Assembly: GCF_001295265.1 (NCBI RefSeq)
Contig: NZ_LJOD01000001.1
Location: 372,001 to 436,000 of the forward strand
Direction: 5' to 3'
Source: Chryseobacterium indologenes
GTDB lineage: Bacteria; Bacteroidota; Bacteroidia; Flavobacteriales; Weeksellaceae
DNA: 64,000 nucleotides
Position numbers and translations under genes: made by a program. Positions 44,012 to 54,021 of this stretch are shown in pieces; the stretch's first letter is position 1; every line of letters starts with the position of its first letter. The notes under the pieces were generated by a model. The model was given only the letters and a program-made list of their open reading frames with translations, did no database searches and was not told where the DNA came from.

Positions 44012-45703
44012 TTACGAATTTACTGCTTTTGGCTTATAAAACAATAAACCGGTTGCCGAAAATATAATTACCGCCGCTGCCCCAATTACATTAAGCCAAA
44101 GGAAAGAAACGATATCAAACTGATAAACGGCAATAACCGCAATTTCTGATAAAATAGCAGAAATAAATACATTAGGACCGTTGATTTTTTTATAGTAAAA
44201 TGCGACAAGAAAAATCCCCAATATCGGACCGTAGAAAAGAGAGCCCAATACATTAACCGCCTCAATAAGGGAACCCATTTGCGTGGCAAACATGGCAACG
44301 CCGATTGAGAAAATTCCCCAGGCTAAAGTATGCAGGCGGCTATACTTCAATTCGGTTGCATCATCAGGGATTTCTTTTCTGAATATCAGATGAACATCTT
44401 TTAAGGAGCAGGCAGCCAGTGAATTCAGTGCTGCTGAAATTGAACCCCAGCTGGCCAGAAAAATGACTGCAAACAGTAAACCGATCATCCCTACAGGTAA
44501 GGTATTTTTTACGAAATACAGGAAAATGTAATTGGTATCTGTTTTCTCGGCATTATAGTTTGAATTATTGATGGCTTCCTCTACCCTGCTGTGCAGTGCT
44601 TTTACCTGGATTTGTGTGTTTTTAAAATCCTGAATTGTTTTTTGGAGTTGTGGAGAATCATGTTCTTTCAGCTTTAGAATTTCTTTCGATTCTGCATTAA
44701 ATTTTATTTGTAAATCCTGATGTTCTTTTTCAAAAACCGCAGCCTGTTCTGGTTTTGTTTCTTTTAAATATTGATAAGAGCGTTCGTTAAAATAAATCGG
44801 AGCCGGTTTTAGAGAGAAGAAAGCAAAAAGCAAAGCACCAATCAGGAGAATCGCAAACTGCATCGGAATTTTAACCAATCCGTTCAACAGCAGGCCCATT
44901 TTTGCATTGGTATTGTCTTTCGCTGTAATATACCTCCCTACCTGGCTCTGGTCTGTACCGAAGTAAGAAAGTGCCAGAAAAAAACCGCCAATCAGCCCGC
45001 TCCAGATATTGTATTTATCTTTCCAGTCGAAATCTGTAGTGATTACATTGAGCTTCCCTGATTTCCCCGCCAGATACAGCGCATCATTAAAACCAATTCC
45101 ATCCGGCATATTCTGAATAAGCAGGTAGCCGGCAAAAGCCATTGTTCCCAGGATAATGAGAAACTGCAATTTCTGGGTGTGAGCGATCGCTTTTGCACCG
45201 CCAACATAGGTATAAATCAGCAGGATACCGCCTGTTAAAACATTGGTTAAATAAATATTCCAGTTTAAAACACTTGATAAGATGATACTGGGAGCATAAA
45301 TGCTGATTCCTGTTGATAATCCTCTGGAAAAAAGAAAAAGCAGTGAAGTGAGCACCCTCGTTTTCTTATCAAAACGGTTTTCCAAATATTCATAGGCAGT
45401 GTAAACATTTAAACGCTGAAAAATCGGAATGAAAGTAATACAGATCACAATCATTGCCAAAGGCAGACCAAAGTAATACTGAACGAAACGCATACCGTCC
45501 GTATAAGCCTGACCCGGTGCTGAAAGGAATGTAATAGCGCTTGCCTGGGTAGCCATAATACCTAAAAGTACAATATACCACGGCATTTTATTATCTGCTT
45601 TCAGGTATGATTCGTTGCTTTTCTGGCCACGACCGATGAATACGCCGTAAACCACCACTGCAACAAGTGTAAAAATGAGAACTGTCCAATCTGTATTACT
45701 CAT
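44012..45703 (-). CDS. Sodium/solute symporter (SSS family)
   Basis: A 563-aa protein with about 13 membrane helices and SSS motifs ([60 protein letters not shown]). A soluble, charged, coiled-coil-like insert lies at about residues 310-395 ([24 protein letters not shown]). The substrate is unknown; the upstream PIG-L deacetylase suggests an amino-sugar product. Its ATG overlaps the stop of the 34-aa membrane protein at 45700 (ATGA), so the two are coupled. Confidence 0.85.
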   Translation of the reverse strand: MSNTDWTVLIFTLVAVVVYGVFIGRGQKSNESYLKADNKMPWYIVLLGIMATQASAITFLSAPGQAYTDGMRFVQYYFGLPLAMIVICITFIPIFQRLNVYTAYEYLENRFDKKTRVLTSLLFLFSRGLSTGISIYAPSIILSSVLNWNIYLTNVLTGGILLIYTYVGGAKAIAHTQKLQFLIILGTMAFAGYLLIQNMPDGIGFNDALYLAGKSGKLNVITTDFDWKDKYNIWSGLIGGFFLALSYFGTDQSQVGRYITAKDNTNAKMGLLLNGLVKIPMQFAILLIGALLFAFFSLKPAPIYFNERSYQYLKETKPEQAAVFEKEHQDLQIKFNAESKEILKLKEHDSPQLQKTIQDFKNTQIQVKALHSRVEEAINNSNYNAEKTDTNYIFLYFVKNTLPVGMIGLLFAVIFLASWGSISAALNSLAACSLKDVHLIFRKEIPDDATELKYSRLHTLAWGIFSIGVAMFATQMGSLIEAVNVLGSLFYGPILGIFLVAFYYKKINGPNVFISAILSEIAVIAVYQFDIVSFLWLNVIGAAAVIIFSATGLLFYKPKAVNS

Positions 45704-45804
45704 GCCCAGAATTTAGTAAACCAATAATAAAATGCGATCTGTAATACTAATGCAAAGGCTAATAGTATGTACCAGGTATTCCAATTTTTAAGTTGCTTGT
45801 TCAT
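45700..45804 (-). CDS. 34-aa single-helix membrane protein, probable symporter subunit
   Basis: The frame MNKQLKNWNTWYILL...YYWFTKFWA has one hydrophobic helix (residues ~11-28) with a basic N-terminus and aromatic ends. Its ATG shares the A of the PIG-L stop (TGATG at 45806-45802), and its stop overlaps the symporter ATG (ATGA at 45703-45700), so all three genes are translationally coupled. Small helper proteins are known for some SSS carriers. It is below the size usually annotated and easy to miss. Confidence 0.65.
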   Translation of the reverse strand: MNKQLKNWNTWYILLAFALVLQIAFYYWFTKFWA

Positions 45805-48308
45805 CAGTTTTTCTGTGCAGCTAAAAAGTTAAAAAATAAACGTGCCGCCCCAACATTTCCTGCAGGCAGCTGTCTGAAAAAGGCCAACGGGGTATAAATA
45901 AAATTACCTTTCCCGTATCGGGCATATAAAGTTGATCCCTGCAGAGGCTCTTCACCGGTATCGTGCATTTCAAAAAGCGGTTCATACGCTGCATCCCATT
46001 GAGCAGGGAAATAAGCCCCACGCTCCTGTACCCAGCCTTTAAAATCATCCGCAGTAATTTTGTTCGGGAAGTTCAGTAATTTATGATCAGGATTTAAAAA
46101 CTTAACCGCAGCATTTTCTTCGGTAACACGCTTATTGGCAATACTGAAACTGTACATTCCCAATGTGTCAACGGTGGTATCCTGATTGGTGTTATACTGC
46201 ATCACCAGATTACCTCCGGCTTTTACATATGACCATAAAAAGGGCATCCAGCGACCCAGCTTTTTCTCTGTGTTATTGGCACGAACACCAAGTACAATGG
46301 CATCATATTGTGATAGCTTGTTCTGACCTTTACTTTCACCAGATTCATCTATGTTTCCATAAAAATCCCCGTCTTTCAAAACATCTACCTGAATACCTGC
46401 AATGCGCAGGAAATCAGGAATGAAATCTCCCGCTCCTTCTATGTACCCCACTTTTTTAACCTTCGCCTGAATATCGCCTTTCATTACAGTTGCAGTTGCA
46501 GGCGCAAAATATTGTAAGGAGGGTAAATGCGGGTACTGAATTAATACCTGTTTTTTATTATAAGCAACTCCATCTGCGACAAAATCTGCATCCAATTGCA
46601 GGCGGGATGACTGTATTGCGGCAAGCTTCGTTTTTGGAATAACGTAATCAACAGTAAAATCGTTCCCACTGAGTGAATTTATATGGGTGCCACCTAACCG
46701 TTCTCCGTTATACATCAGGTTCAGAGTACCGTTACCGTACTGTCTTTTAGAATTAACCTTGAAATTTAAACTCAAATGTAAGTCTTCATTTTCTTTGGCC
46801 CAATAAAGCGGTTGTGTAAATTTCAGTTCCAATGCAGGAACAATACGCAGGGCTTCGACCACATCACCACGCACCGGGTCTAATTTCTTGAACGACAAAG
46901 GAAGTTTAACCTGAAACTTTTCCGAACCGATTCTTAAATCCAGCAAAACATTCAGTGGTGATTCTGCTTCGGGCAAACCGACTAAAGTATCATTCGGGAC
47001 TGAGAAAGTTGCTGCATTTACAGGAGGTTTTGCCAACCAGTAAGGTTCGGTGAGTGCTGCATCCGCAGGAATCTGAATGTCATGCTGAATGGTAATTAAA
47101 GAATCTTTTGATAGTTTTCTGTTGAAACTTTCTGACGTATTTAACCACTGTACATTTTCCAGAACAACAGGATTTGCGGCTCTTGATATCAGATTTAACC
47201 TGAAATTATAATGATCCCCGGCAACCGCTTCAGCCTGATTGGTAACGACCTCGCCCATAAATCCTGCGCAACTTAAAATAATATTGTCAAGAGATTTAAG
47301 TTTATCCTTTTTCAGATCTCCATCCTGTAGCGCCACCACCTTTTTGCGTAAAGCAAGCAAAGCAGGTAAGCTGAGGTCGGGATTATTGAAATTGAAAGCG
47401 GAAATAATTTTATCTAATGACTGGTCAATATCAGCGTTTCCTTGTGAAGTCCAGGTTTTAACGATTCCGTCAAAAAGTGTTTTTTTTGCAGGTTCGCCAC
47501 TAACGTGTGCAAAATATTCAGTTCTGATGCCGGCTACAGACTGCGTTCCTGCTCCCTGGCTTTTATGTAAGCTTCTGCTTAATCCGGCCAATTCACCATA
47601 GCCCATTCCCAATTGCGCATCATATTGCCCAACGGTAACTTTCAGTTGATTTTCAGCTGTTGTATTGACTCCACCAAAACGGAAGGTATTCCACAATACG
47701 CGTTTGGGCTGCCATACATTACCATATTTTAATTGATCCGGGAAAGCGGTTTTATCGCCTGCCAGCTTAAAAGCTTTTTCTGCAACCACCGCCGAAGCCG
47801 CATGCTGTCCGTGTCCTGCCGCAGCCGTAGGAGGAAAACGACAAATGATAACATCCGGACGGAATTGACGGATTACCCAGACTACATCAGCCGTAATGCT
47901 ATTTTCATCCCATTGTTTGAAGGTGTCTGTTGTATTTTTAGAGAACCCGAAATCAATCGCACGGGTAAAAAACTGTTGGGCTCCGTCTAGCTTTCTTGCC
48001 TCTAAAAGCTCATGTGTTCTTATTAATCCCAATGCAGCACCCTGCTCTGTGCCTAATAAGTTCTGCCCGCCATCACCTCTGGTTAAGGATAAATAGCCCG
48101 TTTCTACATTTTGATCGTTGATTAACCAGGAGAGTAATCCTGTATTCTCATCATCAGGATGAGCCGCAAGGTATAAAACTTTACGCAGCTGTTTAAGGGT
48201 CTTGAGTTCCCGGTAAATTTCAGATGATTTAGAGGGCCGGACCTGCTGGGCCGAACAAAAAACCGTATAAAATCCAAGGATAAATACAGTACTTACTTTT
48301 TTGAACAT
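45804..48308 (-). CDS. PIG-L/LmbE-family deacetylase, large secreted form (834 aa)
   Basis: A signal peptide (TVFCSAQ) precedes a PIG-L domain with the zinc motif AHPDDE (residues 49-54), then RGDGGQNLLGTEQG, ARKLDGAQQFFTRAIDFGFS and the second His region (AAGHGQHAASA). The C-terminal ~550 residues are beta-rich, ending in a region like a GATase1-like fold (LSQYDAIVLGVRANNTEKKL, GGNLVMQYNT). Family members remove acetyl groups from N-acetylglucosamine-type substrates. The gene is followed by the coupled 34-aa protein and symporter, suggesting release and import of the product. Confidence 0.82.
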   Translation of the reverse strand: MFKKVSTVFILGFYTVFCSAQQVRPSKSSEIYRELKTLKQLRKVLYLAAHPDDENTGLLSWLINDQNVETGYLSLTRGDGGQNLLGTEQGAALGLIRTHELLEARKLDGAQQFFTRAIDFGFSKNTTDTFKQWDENSITADVVWVIRQFRPDVIICRFPPTAAAGHGQHAASAVVAEKAFKLAGDKTAFPDQLKYGNVWQPKRVLWNTFRFGGVNTTAENQLKVTVGQYDAQLGMGYGELAGLSRSLHKSQGAGTQSVAGIRTEYFAHVSGEPAKKTLFDGIVKTWTSQGNADIDQSLDKIISAFNFNNPDLSLPALLALRKKVVALQDGDLKKDKLKSLDNIILSCAGFMGEVVTNQAEAVAGDHYNFRLNLISRAANPVVLENVQWLNTSESFNRKLSKDSLITIQHDIQIPADAALTEPYWLAKPPVNAATFSVPNDTLVGLPEAESPLNVLLDLRIGSEKFQVKLPLSFKKLDPVRGDVVEALRIVPALELKFTQPLYWAKENEDLHLSLNFKVNSKRQYGNGTLNLMYNGERLGGTHINSLSGNDFTVDYVIPKTKLAAIQSSRLQLDADFVADGVAYNKKQVLIQYPHLPSLQYFAPATATVMKGDIQAKVKKVGYIEGAGDFIPDFLRIAGIQVDVLKDGDFYGNIDESGESKGQNKLSQYDAIVLGVRANNTEKKLGRWMPFLWSYVKAGGNLVMQYNTNQDTTVDTLGMYSFSIANKRVTEENAAVKFLNPDHKLLNFPNKITADDFKGWVQERGAYFPAQWDAAYEPLFEMHDTGEEPLQGSTLYARYGKGNFIYTPLAFFRQLPAGNVGAARLFFNFLAAQKN

Positions 48309-48570
48309 TTAATTTTACTTTGCAGAGCAAATATAAGTAAATCATCTTTCTTTCAACCTTAAAAGAGTTAAACTGTGAATTTCATAAAAAAACTGTTTAA
48401 ACTTTTTTTATTTAACCACAAACCGAAAGCTCGACGTAGTCAAAAGGCACAAAAGATTTTAAACACTTAAGTTGATTTTAGGAAATAGTTAATTGGTGAG
48501 AAGAACACTTAAGTTTAAAAAATCAAAGATTTTTTTGTTTGAATTAGTCAATAACACATTTCCTCTTATT
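48309..48570. other. Short intergenic region
   Basis: It separates the PIG-L operon from the propeller lipoprotein gene. An A/T-rich hairpin (AAAAATC-AAA-GATTTTT, around 48520-48536) may end the transcript of 48571. I see no gene. Confidence 0.35.
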
Positions 48571-49698
48571 TTAAATTTTAATTCTGAAAACTTTAAAAGG
48601 TCTTTTAAATTCTTCTTTTCCTTTATGAAACCAGGGCATTAACTGTATCTGCGAGTTGGAAATATATAAATATCCATCATCAGAAATACTATAGCTGTCA
48701 GGCCAGATCAGCTTTTCGTCATCTTTTATCATCGTATGCATTTTCAGGTCCGGTGTTACTTTCACAATTGAATTTTTCTCTAAATCTCCCAGATAAAGAT
48801 TTCCTTTTTTGTCGAAAATCATTCCGTCTGTTGTGATAAATTTCCCCAAGTCTTCCACGTTTTTGTTTAATATCTCATCAGCTGTTTCAAAATTCCTCAG
48901 CAGTTCGGTTTTAATTCTGTATAAACGGTTATCGGTAAGGGGTTTGTAATATAAATACTGATTATCGGGAGTAAGGGCAATTCCATCTGAATTCACCTTC
49001 AATAAAGAGCCATCGCCTTTTTTGAGCTCGGTGCCCAACGGGGCAAAATGATAGTCCGGGTCTGATTTTACAGAAGGTGAATTTGCTAAGACCAGTCTTG
49101 ATTCTCCACTTTTAGTATTTAAAACAACAATTCCACCGGTATTTGAATCGGTTAAATAAGCAAAACCATTTTGATTGTCGACACGGATATCATTAATATA
49201 AACATTTTCCCCCACTACACTACCCGGAAATCTGTAGATTCTTTCAATGGTATTTGTTGCCAGATTGATTTTCACTACCTTACTGCTGTTCTGATAAACT
49301 TTTCCCAGACCAATTCCTGCTGCATCTACAATCCAAAGAAAACCTTTGTCGTCAGCTACTACAGATTGTACCGTCACGAACTTATTTTGGCCGTCCTCCC
49401 CTTTTTGGAAGCTGTTCCATTCTTCGTCGGGATAAGGAACAGGCTTTCCGTTTTTCACTTCAATAACTGAATAAGAGTGGGTGTCCGTCCAATACGGATA
49501 ATTCACAAAAATCCTGTTATCCTTTGCAGCAGCAACACCGGTCAGCTGATAAGTACTGTCTGAAAAAACCTCTTCTAACTGTGCATTTTTCGCTGTTGAA
49601 GTTTCAGGGATAGCTTTATCTGCCCTATTCGGGGATTTATTACAGGAGGCCAATGAAATCAATGCAGCTACCCATAATGTTATATTTTTAGAATTCAT
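48571..49698 (-). CDS. Royal-jelly/Yellow-type beta-propeller lipoprotein
   Basis: A 375-aa lipoprotein: lipobox LASC with Cys19, then a six-bladed propeller with family motifs (IFVNYPYWTDTHSYSVIEVKNGKPVPYPDEEWN, VQSVVADDKGFLWIVDAAG, GIALTPDNQYLYYKP). These match the MRJP/L-dopachrome-tautomerase-related family. The substrate is unknown. A non-lipoprotein paralogue lies at 50690, with the quinone oxidoreductase gene between them; all three are on the minus strand with short gaps and likely one operon. Confidence 0.82.
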   Translation of the reverse strand: MNSKNITLWVAALISLASCNKSPNRADKAIPETSTAKNAQLEEVFSDSTYQLTGVAAAKDNRIFVNYPYWTDTHSYSVIEVKNGKPVPYPDEEWNSFQKGEDGQNKFVTVQSVVADDKGFLWIVDAAGIGLGKVYQNSSKVVKINLATNTIERIYRFPGSVVGENVYINDIRVDNQNGFAYLTDSNTGGIVVLNTKSGESRLVLANSPSVKSDPDYHFAPLGTELKKGDGSLLKVNSDGIALTPDNQYLYYKPLTDNRLYRIKTELLRNFETADEILNKNVEDLGKFITTDGMIFDKKGNLYLGDLEKNSIVKVTPDLKMHTMIKDDEKLIWPDSYSISDDGYLYISNSQIQLMPWFHKGKEEFKRPFKVFRIKI

Positions 49699-49714
49699 TT
49701 TTTAATAATGTTTA

Positions 49715-50650
49715 TTACAGACTAACGACAATTTTCCCCACTGTTCTTCCGGTTTCCAGCTCCAGATGTGCTTCCTTCATTTCACTGAAAGGGAATATTT
49801 TTGAAACATGGGCTTTAATAGCGCCACTTTCCAGTAAAAAAGCAATCTTCTTCATATCTTCCCCACTGGACTGCACGAGAATAAAATAGCCCTTCACCCC
49901 TCTGGATTCTGCTTTTGAGGTTACTTCTTCGTTCAAACCGGTTGGGATGCTGATGATGGAACCGCCATCTTTTGTTACTTCCAGAGAATGATCAATATTA
50001 TCTCCGCCAATCGTATCCAATACAAAATCAAAAGTTCTTCCGGCTGATTTCCAATTGAAACTGTGGTAATCGATATGCGAATCTGCTCCTAAACCTAATA
50101 CGAAGTCTTTATTTTTTGCTGAAGAAGTTCCGGTAACTTTTGCCCCCAAATGTCTGGCAAGCTGTACCGCAATGTGCCCCACACCTCCGGAAGCTGCATG
50201 AATCAAAACATTTTGCCCCTTCTGAATATTGGCATTGTGAACCAAAGCCTGATAAGCGGTAAGAGCTACCAGCGTAGAAGCGGCAGCCTCTTCAAAAGAA
50301 ATATTCTGAGGTTTTAATGCCAATTGATTAGCCGGAGCGGCAACATATTCTGCGTAAGCCTTTCCGTGTCCGGGGAAATTAACCATTCCAAAGACCTCAT
50401 CACCCACTTTAAAATCCTGGCTTTGACTTTCTTCTACAATTCCGGAAACATCCCATCCTAAAATCAATGGATTTTCTGTTCTGATTCTACCGTACACTCC
50501 TTTTCCGGCACGGCTTTTTACATCAACCGGATTGATGCTGATGGCTTTTACCTTTATTAATACTTCACCTTCGCCAATCGTTGGTTTTGCCAATTCTGCA
50601 TATTCTAAATTGTCTACATTTCCGGCTTCTTTTAATACAATTGCTTTCAT
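49715..50650 (-). CDS. NADPH:quinone oxidoreductase-like MDR enzyme
   Basis: A 311-aa zinc-free medium-chain dehydrogenase: MKAIVLKEAGNVDNLEYAEL, GWDVSGIV, the cofactor loop HAASGGVGHIAVQLARHLGAKVTGTSS and C-terminal LELETGRTVGKIVV. This is the quinone oxidoreductase (QOR/zeta-crystallin-like) group, which reduces quinones or enals with NADPH. It lies between the two propeller genes. Confidence 0.87.
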   Translation of the reverse strand: MKAIVLKEAGNVDNLEYAELAKPTIGEGEVLIKVKAISINPVDVKSRAGKGVYGRIRTENPLILGWDVSGIVEESQSQDFKVGDEVFGMVNFPGHGKAYAEYVAAPANQLALKPQNISFEEAAASTLVALTAYQALVHNANIQKGQNVLIHAASGGVGHIAVQLARHLGAKVTGTSSAKNKDFVLGLGADSHIDYHSFNWKSAGRTFDFVLDTIGGDNIDHSLEVTKDGGSIISIPTGLNEEVTSKAESRGVKGYFILVQSSGEDMKKIAFLLESGAIKAHVSKIFPFSEMKEAHLELETGRTVGKIVVSL

Positions 50651-50689
50651 AATTATTGTAATTTGTTGAATATAATTGATTTTCTGAAT

Positions 50690-51763
50690 CTAATTCCTCT
50701 GAGGTTTTGCATTGATTTTCATCTTATAAATCACCACCGGGAATTTCACCTTACTTTTACCGCCCTGAAAACCTGCCAGCCGATTCAGCTGACCAGCCGG
50801 AATCCATAAGTATCCATTGTCATCAATCCATAAAGCGTCAGCCCAAAGCAGTTTTTTATCTTTAATGACCAGACTTTCTTTTCCTTCCGGTGATATTCTG
50901 ATGATTTCACTTTTATTAACATCACTTAGATAGATATTTCCATCTGCATCTATGGCTGTTCCGCCGGTTGACGGGGTTTTATAAAACAATTCCACCCTGG
51001 AAGCTAACTGTTCCTCAGATGTATTTCCATCATTCAGATATTTTGTTTCCACTCTCCAGAGCGGCCCGCTTGCAGGCTGAAAGTAAAGCCATTTTCCATC
51101 AGGAGAAATTTCCAGCTGGTCTGCATGAATCCTGACTTCATTTCCTTTTTCATCTTTCATTATCCTTCCTTCGGCCTGTATAGGTAAATGATCTGTTGTT
51201 GAGGGATGGTTTTCCAAAACACGCCTGCCCTTTCCTGTAGCTTTATCCAAGACAATTAAAGCCGGTTCTCCCGCATCTGTAAGATAAATAGTATTTCCGG
51301 AGATCCTAAGGTCATCTATAAAAGTTGATGGTTTTGCGATTCCCGAGAGAGGGATAATCTGCTGAACGGTATTGGTTTTAATATTAATGGAAATTAGCTT
51401 CAAAGCATTTCCGGGTAAAGGATTCTGTCCCATCGAAGGGGTTCCCGTATCTACTACCCAAAGCAGGCCGTCTGGTCCTATTCTCAGCGAATTGGTTCTT
51501 ACAAATTTATGAGCGGCATCTGCCCCGGGTTTCCATTTATTCCATTCTGAATCGGGATAGGGAATAATTTTTCCGTTTTTCAGGACTTCGCCTATCCGGA
51601 TTCCTTTATCCCCTTCTATTCTCGGAAAGTTAACAAAAATTCTTCCTTCCGCACTTGTGGTTACACCATTCCAAACAGTACCTGAAACCGCTGCCTGTTC
51701 AAGCTGTGCATTGGCTAATCCGAAGTAAGCAAGCAAAATAAAGAGATTGATCCTGGTTTTCAT
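50690..51763 (-). CDS. Royal-jelly/Yellow-type beta-propeller, secreted
   Basis: A 357-aa protein with a signal peptide (YFGLANAQ) and the same propeller motifs as 48571 (RIFVNFPRIEGDKGIRIGEVLKNGKIIPYPD, LLWVVDTGTPSMGQNPLPG, LEISPDGKWLYFQP). It is first in the probable operon with the quinone reductase and the lipoprotein paralogue. It may act in periplasmic metabolism of an aromatic or reactive carbonyl compound; this is inference from its neighbours only. Confidence 0.82.
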   Translation of the reverse strand: MKTRINLFILLAYFGLANAQLEQAAVSGTVWNGVTTSAEGRIFVNFPRIEGDKGIRIGEVLKNGKIIPYPDSEWNKWKPGADAAHKFVRTNSLRIGPDGLLWVVDTGTPSMGQNPLPGNALKLISINIKTNTVQQIIPLSGIAKPSTFIDDLRISGNTIYLTDAGEPALIVLDKATGKGRRVLENHPSTTDHLPIQAEGRIMKDEKGNEVRIHADQLEISPDGKWLYFQPASGPLWRVETKYLNDGNTSEEQLASRVELFYKTPSTGGTAIDADGNIYLSDVNKSEIIRISPEGKESLVIKDKKLLWADALWIDDNGYLWIPAGQLNRLAGFQGGKSKVKFPVVIYKMKINAKPQRN

Positions 51764-51867
51764 CTGTTTTGATTTTCAATGATTTAATAAGCCAAAGATA
51801 GAGTCATTATCTCTGAATAAATAGAACATTTCGTAGTAATAATAGCACAGATTTACAGAAATTAAAA

Positions 51868-51893
51868 AGGCTGTTTCAAAAATGAAACAGCCT
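51868..51893 (-). terminator. Terminator after the AraC gene
   Basis: AGGCTGTTTC and GAAACAGCCT form a perfect 10-bp stem with a 6-nt loop, followed on the minus strand by TTTTTAATT. It ends the transcript of the AraC regulator. Confidence 0.75.
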
Positions 51894-51907
51894 CCGTCAT
51901 AGCTAAT

Positions 51908-52798
51908 TTAATTCATCTGGGATTTTCTGAACTCCAGAGGTTTCATTCCCGTTTGTTTTTTGAATAATCTGGTGAAGTAAGACGCGTTTTCGAAGCCCAG
52001 TTCATAGGCAATCTCAGCAACTCCTTTTTCGCCTAATCTCAACAGGTTTTTCGCTTCGGAAATCATAAAAATATGGATGAGCTCCATGGCCGTTTTTCCT
52101 GTTTCCTGCTTTAATAAGTCACTCAGATATCTTGGAGAAACAAAAAGCTTTTCTGCTAAAAATGCCACATTAGGAAGCCCGTTTGTTTCAAGCAAACCAT
52201 CCTCCAGATATTTCTTCAGGGCCTCATTAAATCTGGAAGCAGTTTTCCCGTTTACCTGCGCTCTGTCTATAAACTGTCTCTTGTAATATCGCTGTGCATA
52301 TTTCAGGATAGACGAAATATGGCTTAAAATAATATCCCGGCTGTATTCATCAGGATTATTCTGATATTCTCCCTGAATTTTGGAATGGAGCTCCAAAATA
52401 ATCTGTTCTTCTTTGGGAGAAAGATGCAGGGCTTCCGTCACTTCATAGTCAAAAAAGCTGTACTTTTCTATTTCCCTGAAAAGTTCATGCCCGTGCAGAT
52501 AATCTTCATGAATCATCAGCATATATCCTTTTTCTTCAAATTCAAGATTTTTCATCTCGATAATCTGTCTTGGCTTAGCAAAAAAAAGACATCCGTTATT
52601 GTGGTCGTACGGTGTTCTTCCATACATAAAAATGCCTGATTTAATTTTTTTGAAAGCAATCATATAGCAATCTGTGGTAAACTCCCTATTCCCTAATTTA
52701 CATTCAGACTGGCAGCCTATCATACTGAAAAGCGGATGTTCCGGAGCGTTCCAATGATTACCTAAATGTAATTCCGTAAGGGTTTTATAATGTTGCAT
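51908..52798 (-). CDS. AraC-family transcriptional regulator
   Basis: A 296-aa protein with a variable N-terminal sensor (residues ~1-180) and the two-HTH domain at the end: FLAEKLFVSPRYLSDLLKQETGKTAMELI and GVAEIAYELGFENASYFTRLFKKQTGMKPLEFR. It is located between the SDR gene (52899) and the propeller-quinone reductase group, all on the minus strand, and could control either. Confidence 0.87.
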   Translation of the reverse strand: MQHYKTLTELHLGNHWNAPEHPLFSMIGCQSECKLGNREFTTDCYMIAFKKIKSGIFMYGRTPYDHNNGCLFFAKPRQIIEMKNLEFEEKGYMLMIHEDYLHGHELFREIEKYSFFDYEVTEALHLSPKEEQIILELHSKIQGEYQNNPDEYSRDIILSHISSILKYAQRYYKRQFIDRAQVNGKTASRFNEALKKYLEDGLLETNGLPNVAFLAEKLFVSPRYLSDLLKQETGKTAMELIHIFMISEAKNLLRLGEKGVAEIAYELGFENASYFTRLFKKQTGMKPLEFRKSQMN

Positions 52799-52898
52799 CG
52801 GTTTAATTTTATCTAAGTTAAAAATAATTTGCCGGAAGCAGGATTATTTTATCCTAAAAAAAGGTTGATATATCCTGCGCTTTTGGAATAATATCTGA

Positions 52899-53723
52899 TT
52901 AATGGCCGTGTGCGGCTATACTGACTTCTTTCCAGCTCTCAATATCTTCCAGTCTTTTCCTGTATACCTCATTGATACCATAGTAAGCAATTTTACCGAA
53001 CAATAATCTTTGCGGAGGATTTTGGCTGTCGATAAGATTTAAAACAGGTTCAACCGTGGCTTCCGGTTTTCCCCAGATATCCGGATTATCTCCGCTTTCA
53101 GCAAAAGCTGCACGCACCGGGTTATAATCTGCAATATCCGAAGATGTCTGAACCGCAGAAGCCCCCGCCCAATCTGTTGCAAACCCGTTAGGTTCAATTA
53201 AAGTGGTTTTTATTCCCAAATGGGCCGTTTCGGAACCGATAGTCTCAATTAAACCTTCGACTGCAAATTTTGACGCATTGTATAATCCCAAAAGGGGTAA
53301 AGTTGTTAATCCCAAAAAGCTTGAAATCTGAATTATATGTCCGCTTTTCTGTTTTCTCATTACCGGCAGAACCGCTTGTGCAACCCATAATGAACCAAAG
53401 AAATTGGTTTCCATCTGCTCCCTGGCCTGCTGTTCTGTTGTTTCTTCTGTTGTTCCGAATAAGCCAAAACCTGCATTGTTAATCAAAACATCAATTCTTC
53501 CAAAATGTTTTTTAACCTGATCTGTAACTTCAAAGACTTCTGAACGGTTGTTAACATCCAGTTTTAAAGGAAGAATATGATCTCCGTATTGATTTTTCAG
53601 ATCTTCCAGAGCCGAAATATTTCTGGCTGTAGCCGCTACCTTGTCTCCTCTTTTCAAAAGTGCTTCAGTCCATAATTTTCCGAATCCTTTTGATGCTCCT
53701 GTAATAAAAACTATTTTACTCAT
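52899..53723 (-). CDS. Short-chain dehydrogenase/reductase
   Basis: A 274-aa SDR with TGASKGFGKLW, NNAGFGLFG, Ser in IIQISSFLG and YNASKFAVEG (Tyr-x3-Lys). TARN after strand 2 favours NADP. Similar proteins are often annotated as oxidoreductases acting on small carbonyls. It lies just upstream of the AraC gene on the same strand, with a 100-bp gap. Confidence 0.87.
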   Translation of the reverse strand: MSKIVFITGASKGFGKLWTEALLKRGDKVAATARNISALEDLKNQYGDHILPLKLDVNNRSEVFEVTDQVKKHFGRIDVLINNAGFGLFGTTEETTEQQAREQMETNFFGSLWVAQAVLPVMRKQKSGHIIQISSFLGLTTLPLLGLYNASKFAVEGLIETIGSETAHLGIKTTLIEPNGFATDWAGASAVQTSSDIADYNPVRAAFAESGDNPDIWGKPEATVEPVLNLIDSQNPPQRLLFGKIAYYGINEVYRKRLEDIESWKEVSIAAHGH

Positions 53724-53924
53724 TTAATTTTTTTTTTGTTATTGTAATGATGCAAAGTTATCATCAAACATAAACGAACAGGTAGTCTGTTTCAGCGGAA
53801 GAATAGCACAGAATTACGAAACGGCTCTGCCTGGTTTGAACAGCTTATATACGACAGCAGTAATTCAGTAAAATATTTAAGCAAACCTCAGTTCAGGATA
53901 AGGATATCCGGCCTTTACAAAAAA

Positions 53925-53950
53925 GGTATTACCACAAATGCGGTAATACC
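53925..53950 (-). terminator. Terminator after the GcvH-like gene
   Basis: GGTATTACC and GGTAATACC (with a CACAAATGC loop) form a stable stem, followed on the minus strand by TTTTTTG. It lies about 70 bp past the GcvH-like stop. Confidence 0.7.
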
Positions 53951-54021
53951 CAAAAAAAAATACATAATATTCAGACCATGTAATTCAGTTCGCAAATTTT
54001 AATAAAATTGCCCTATAGAAA

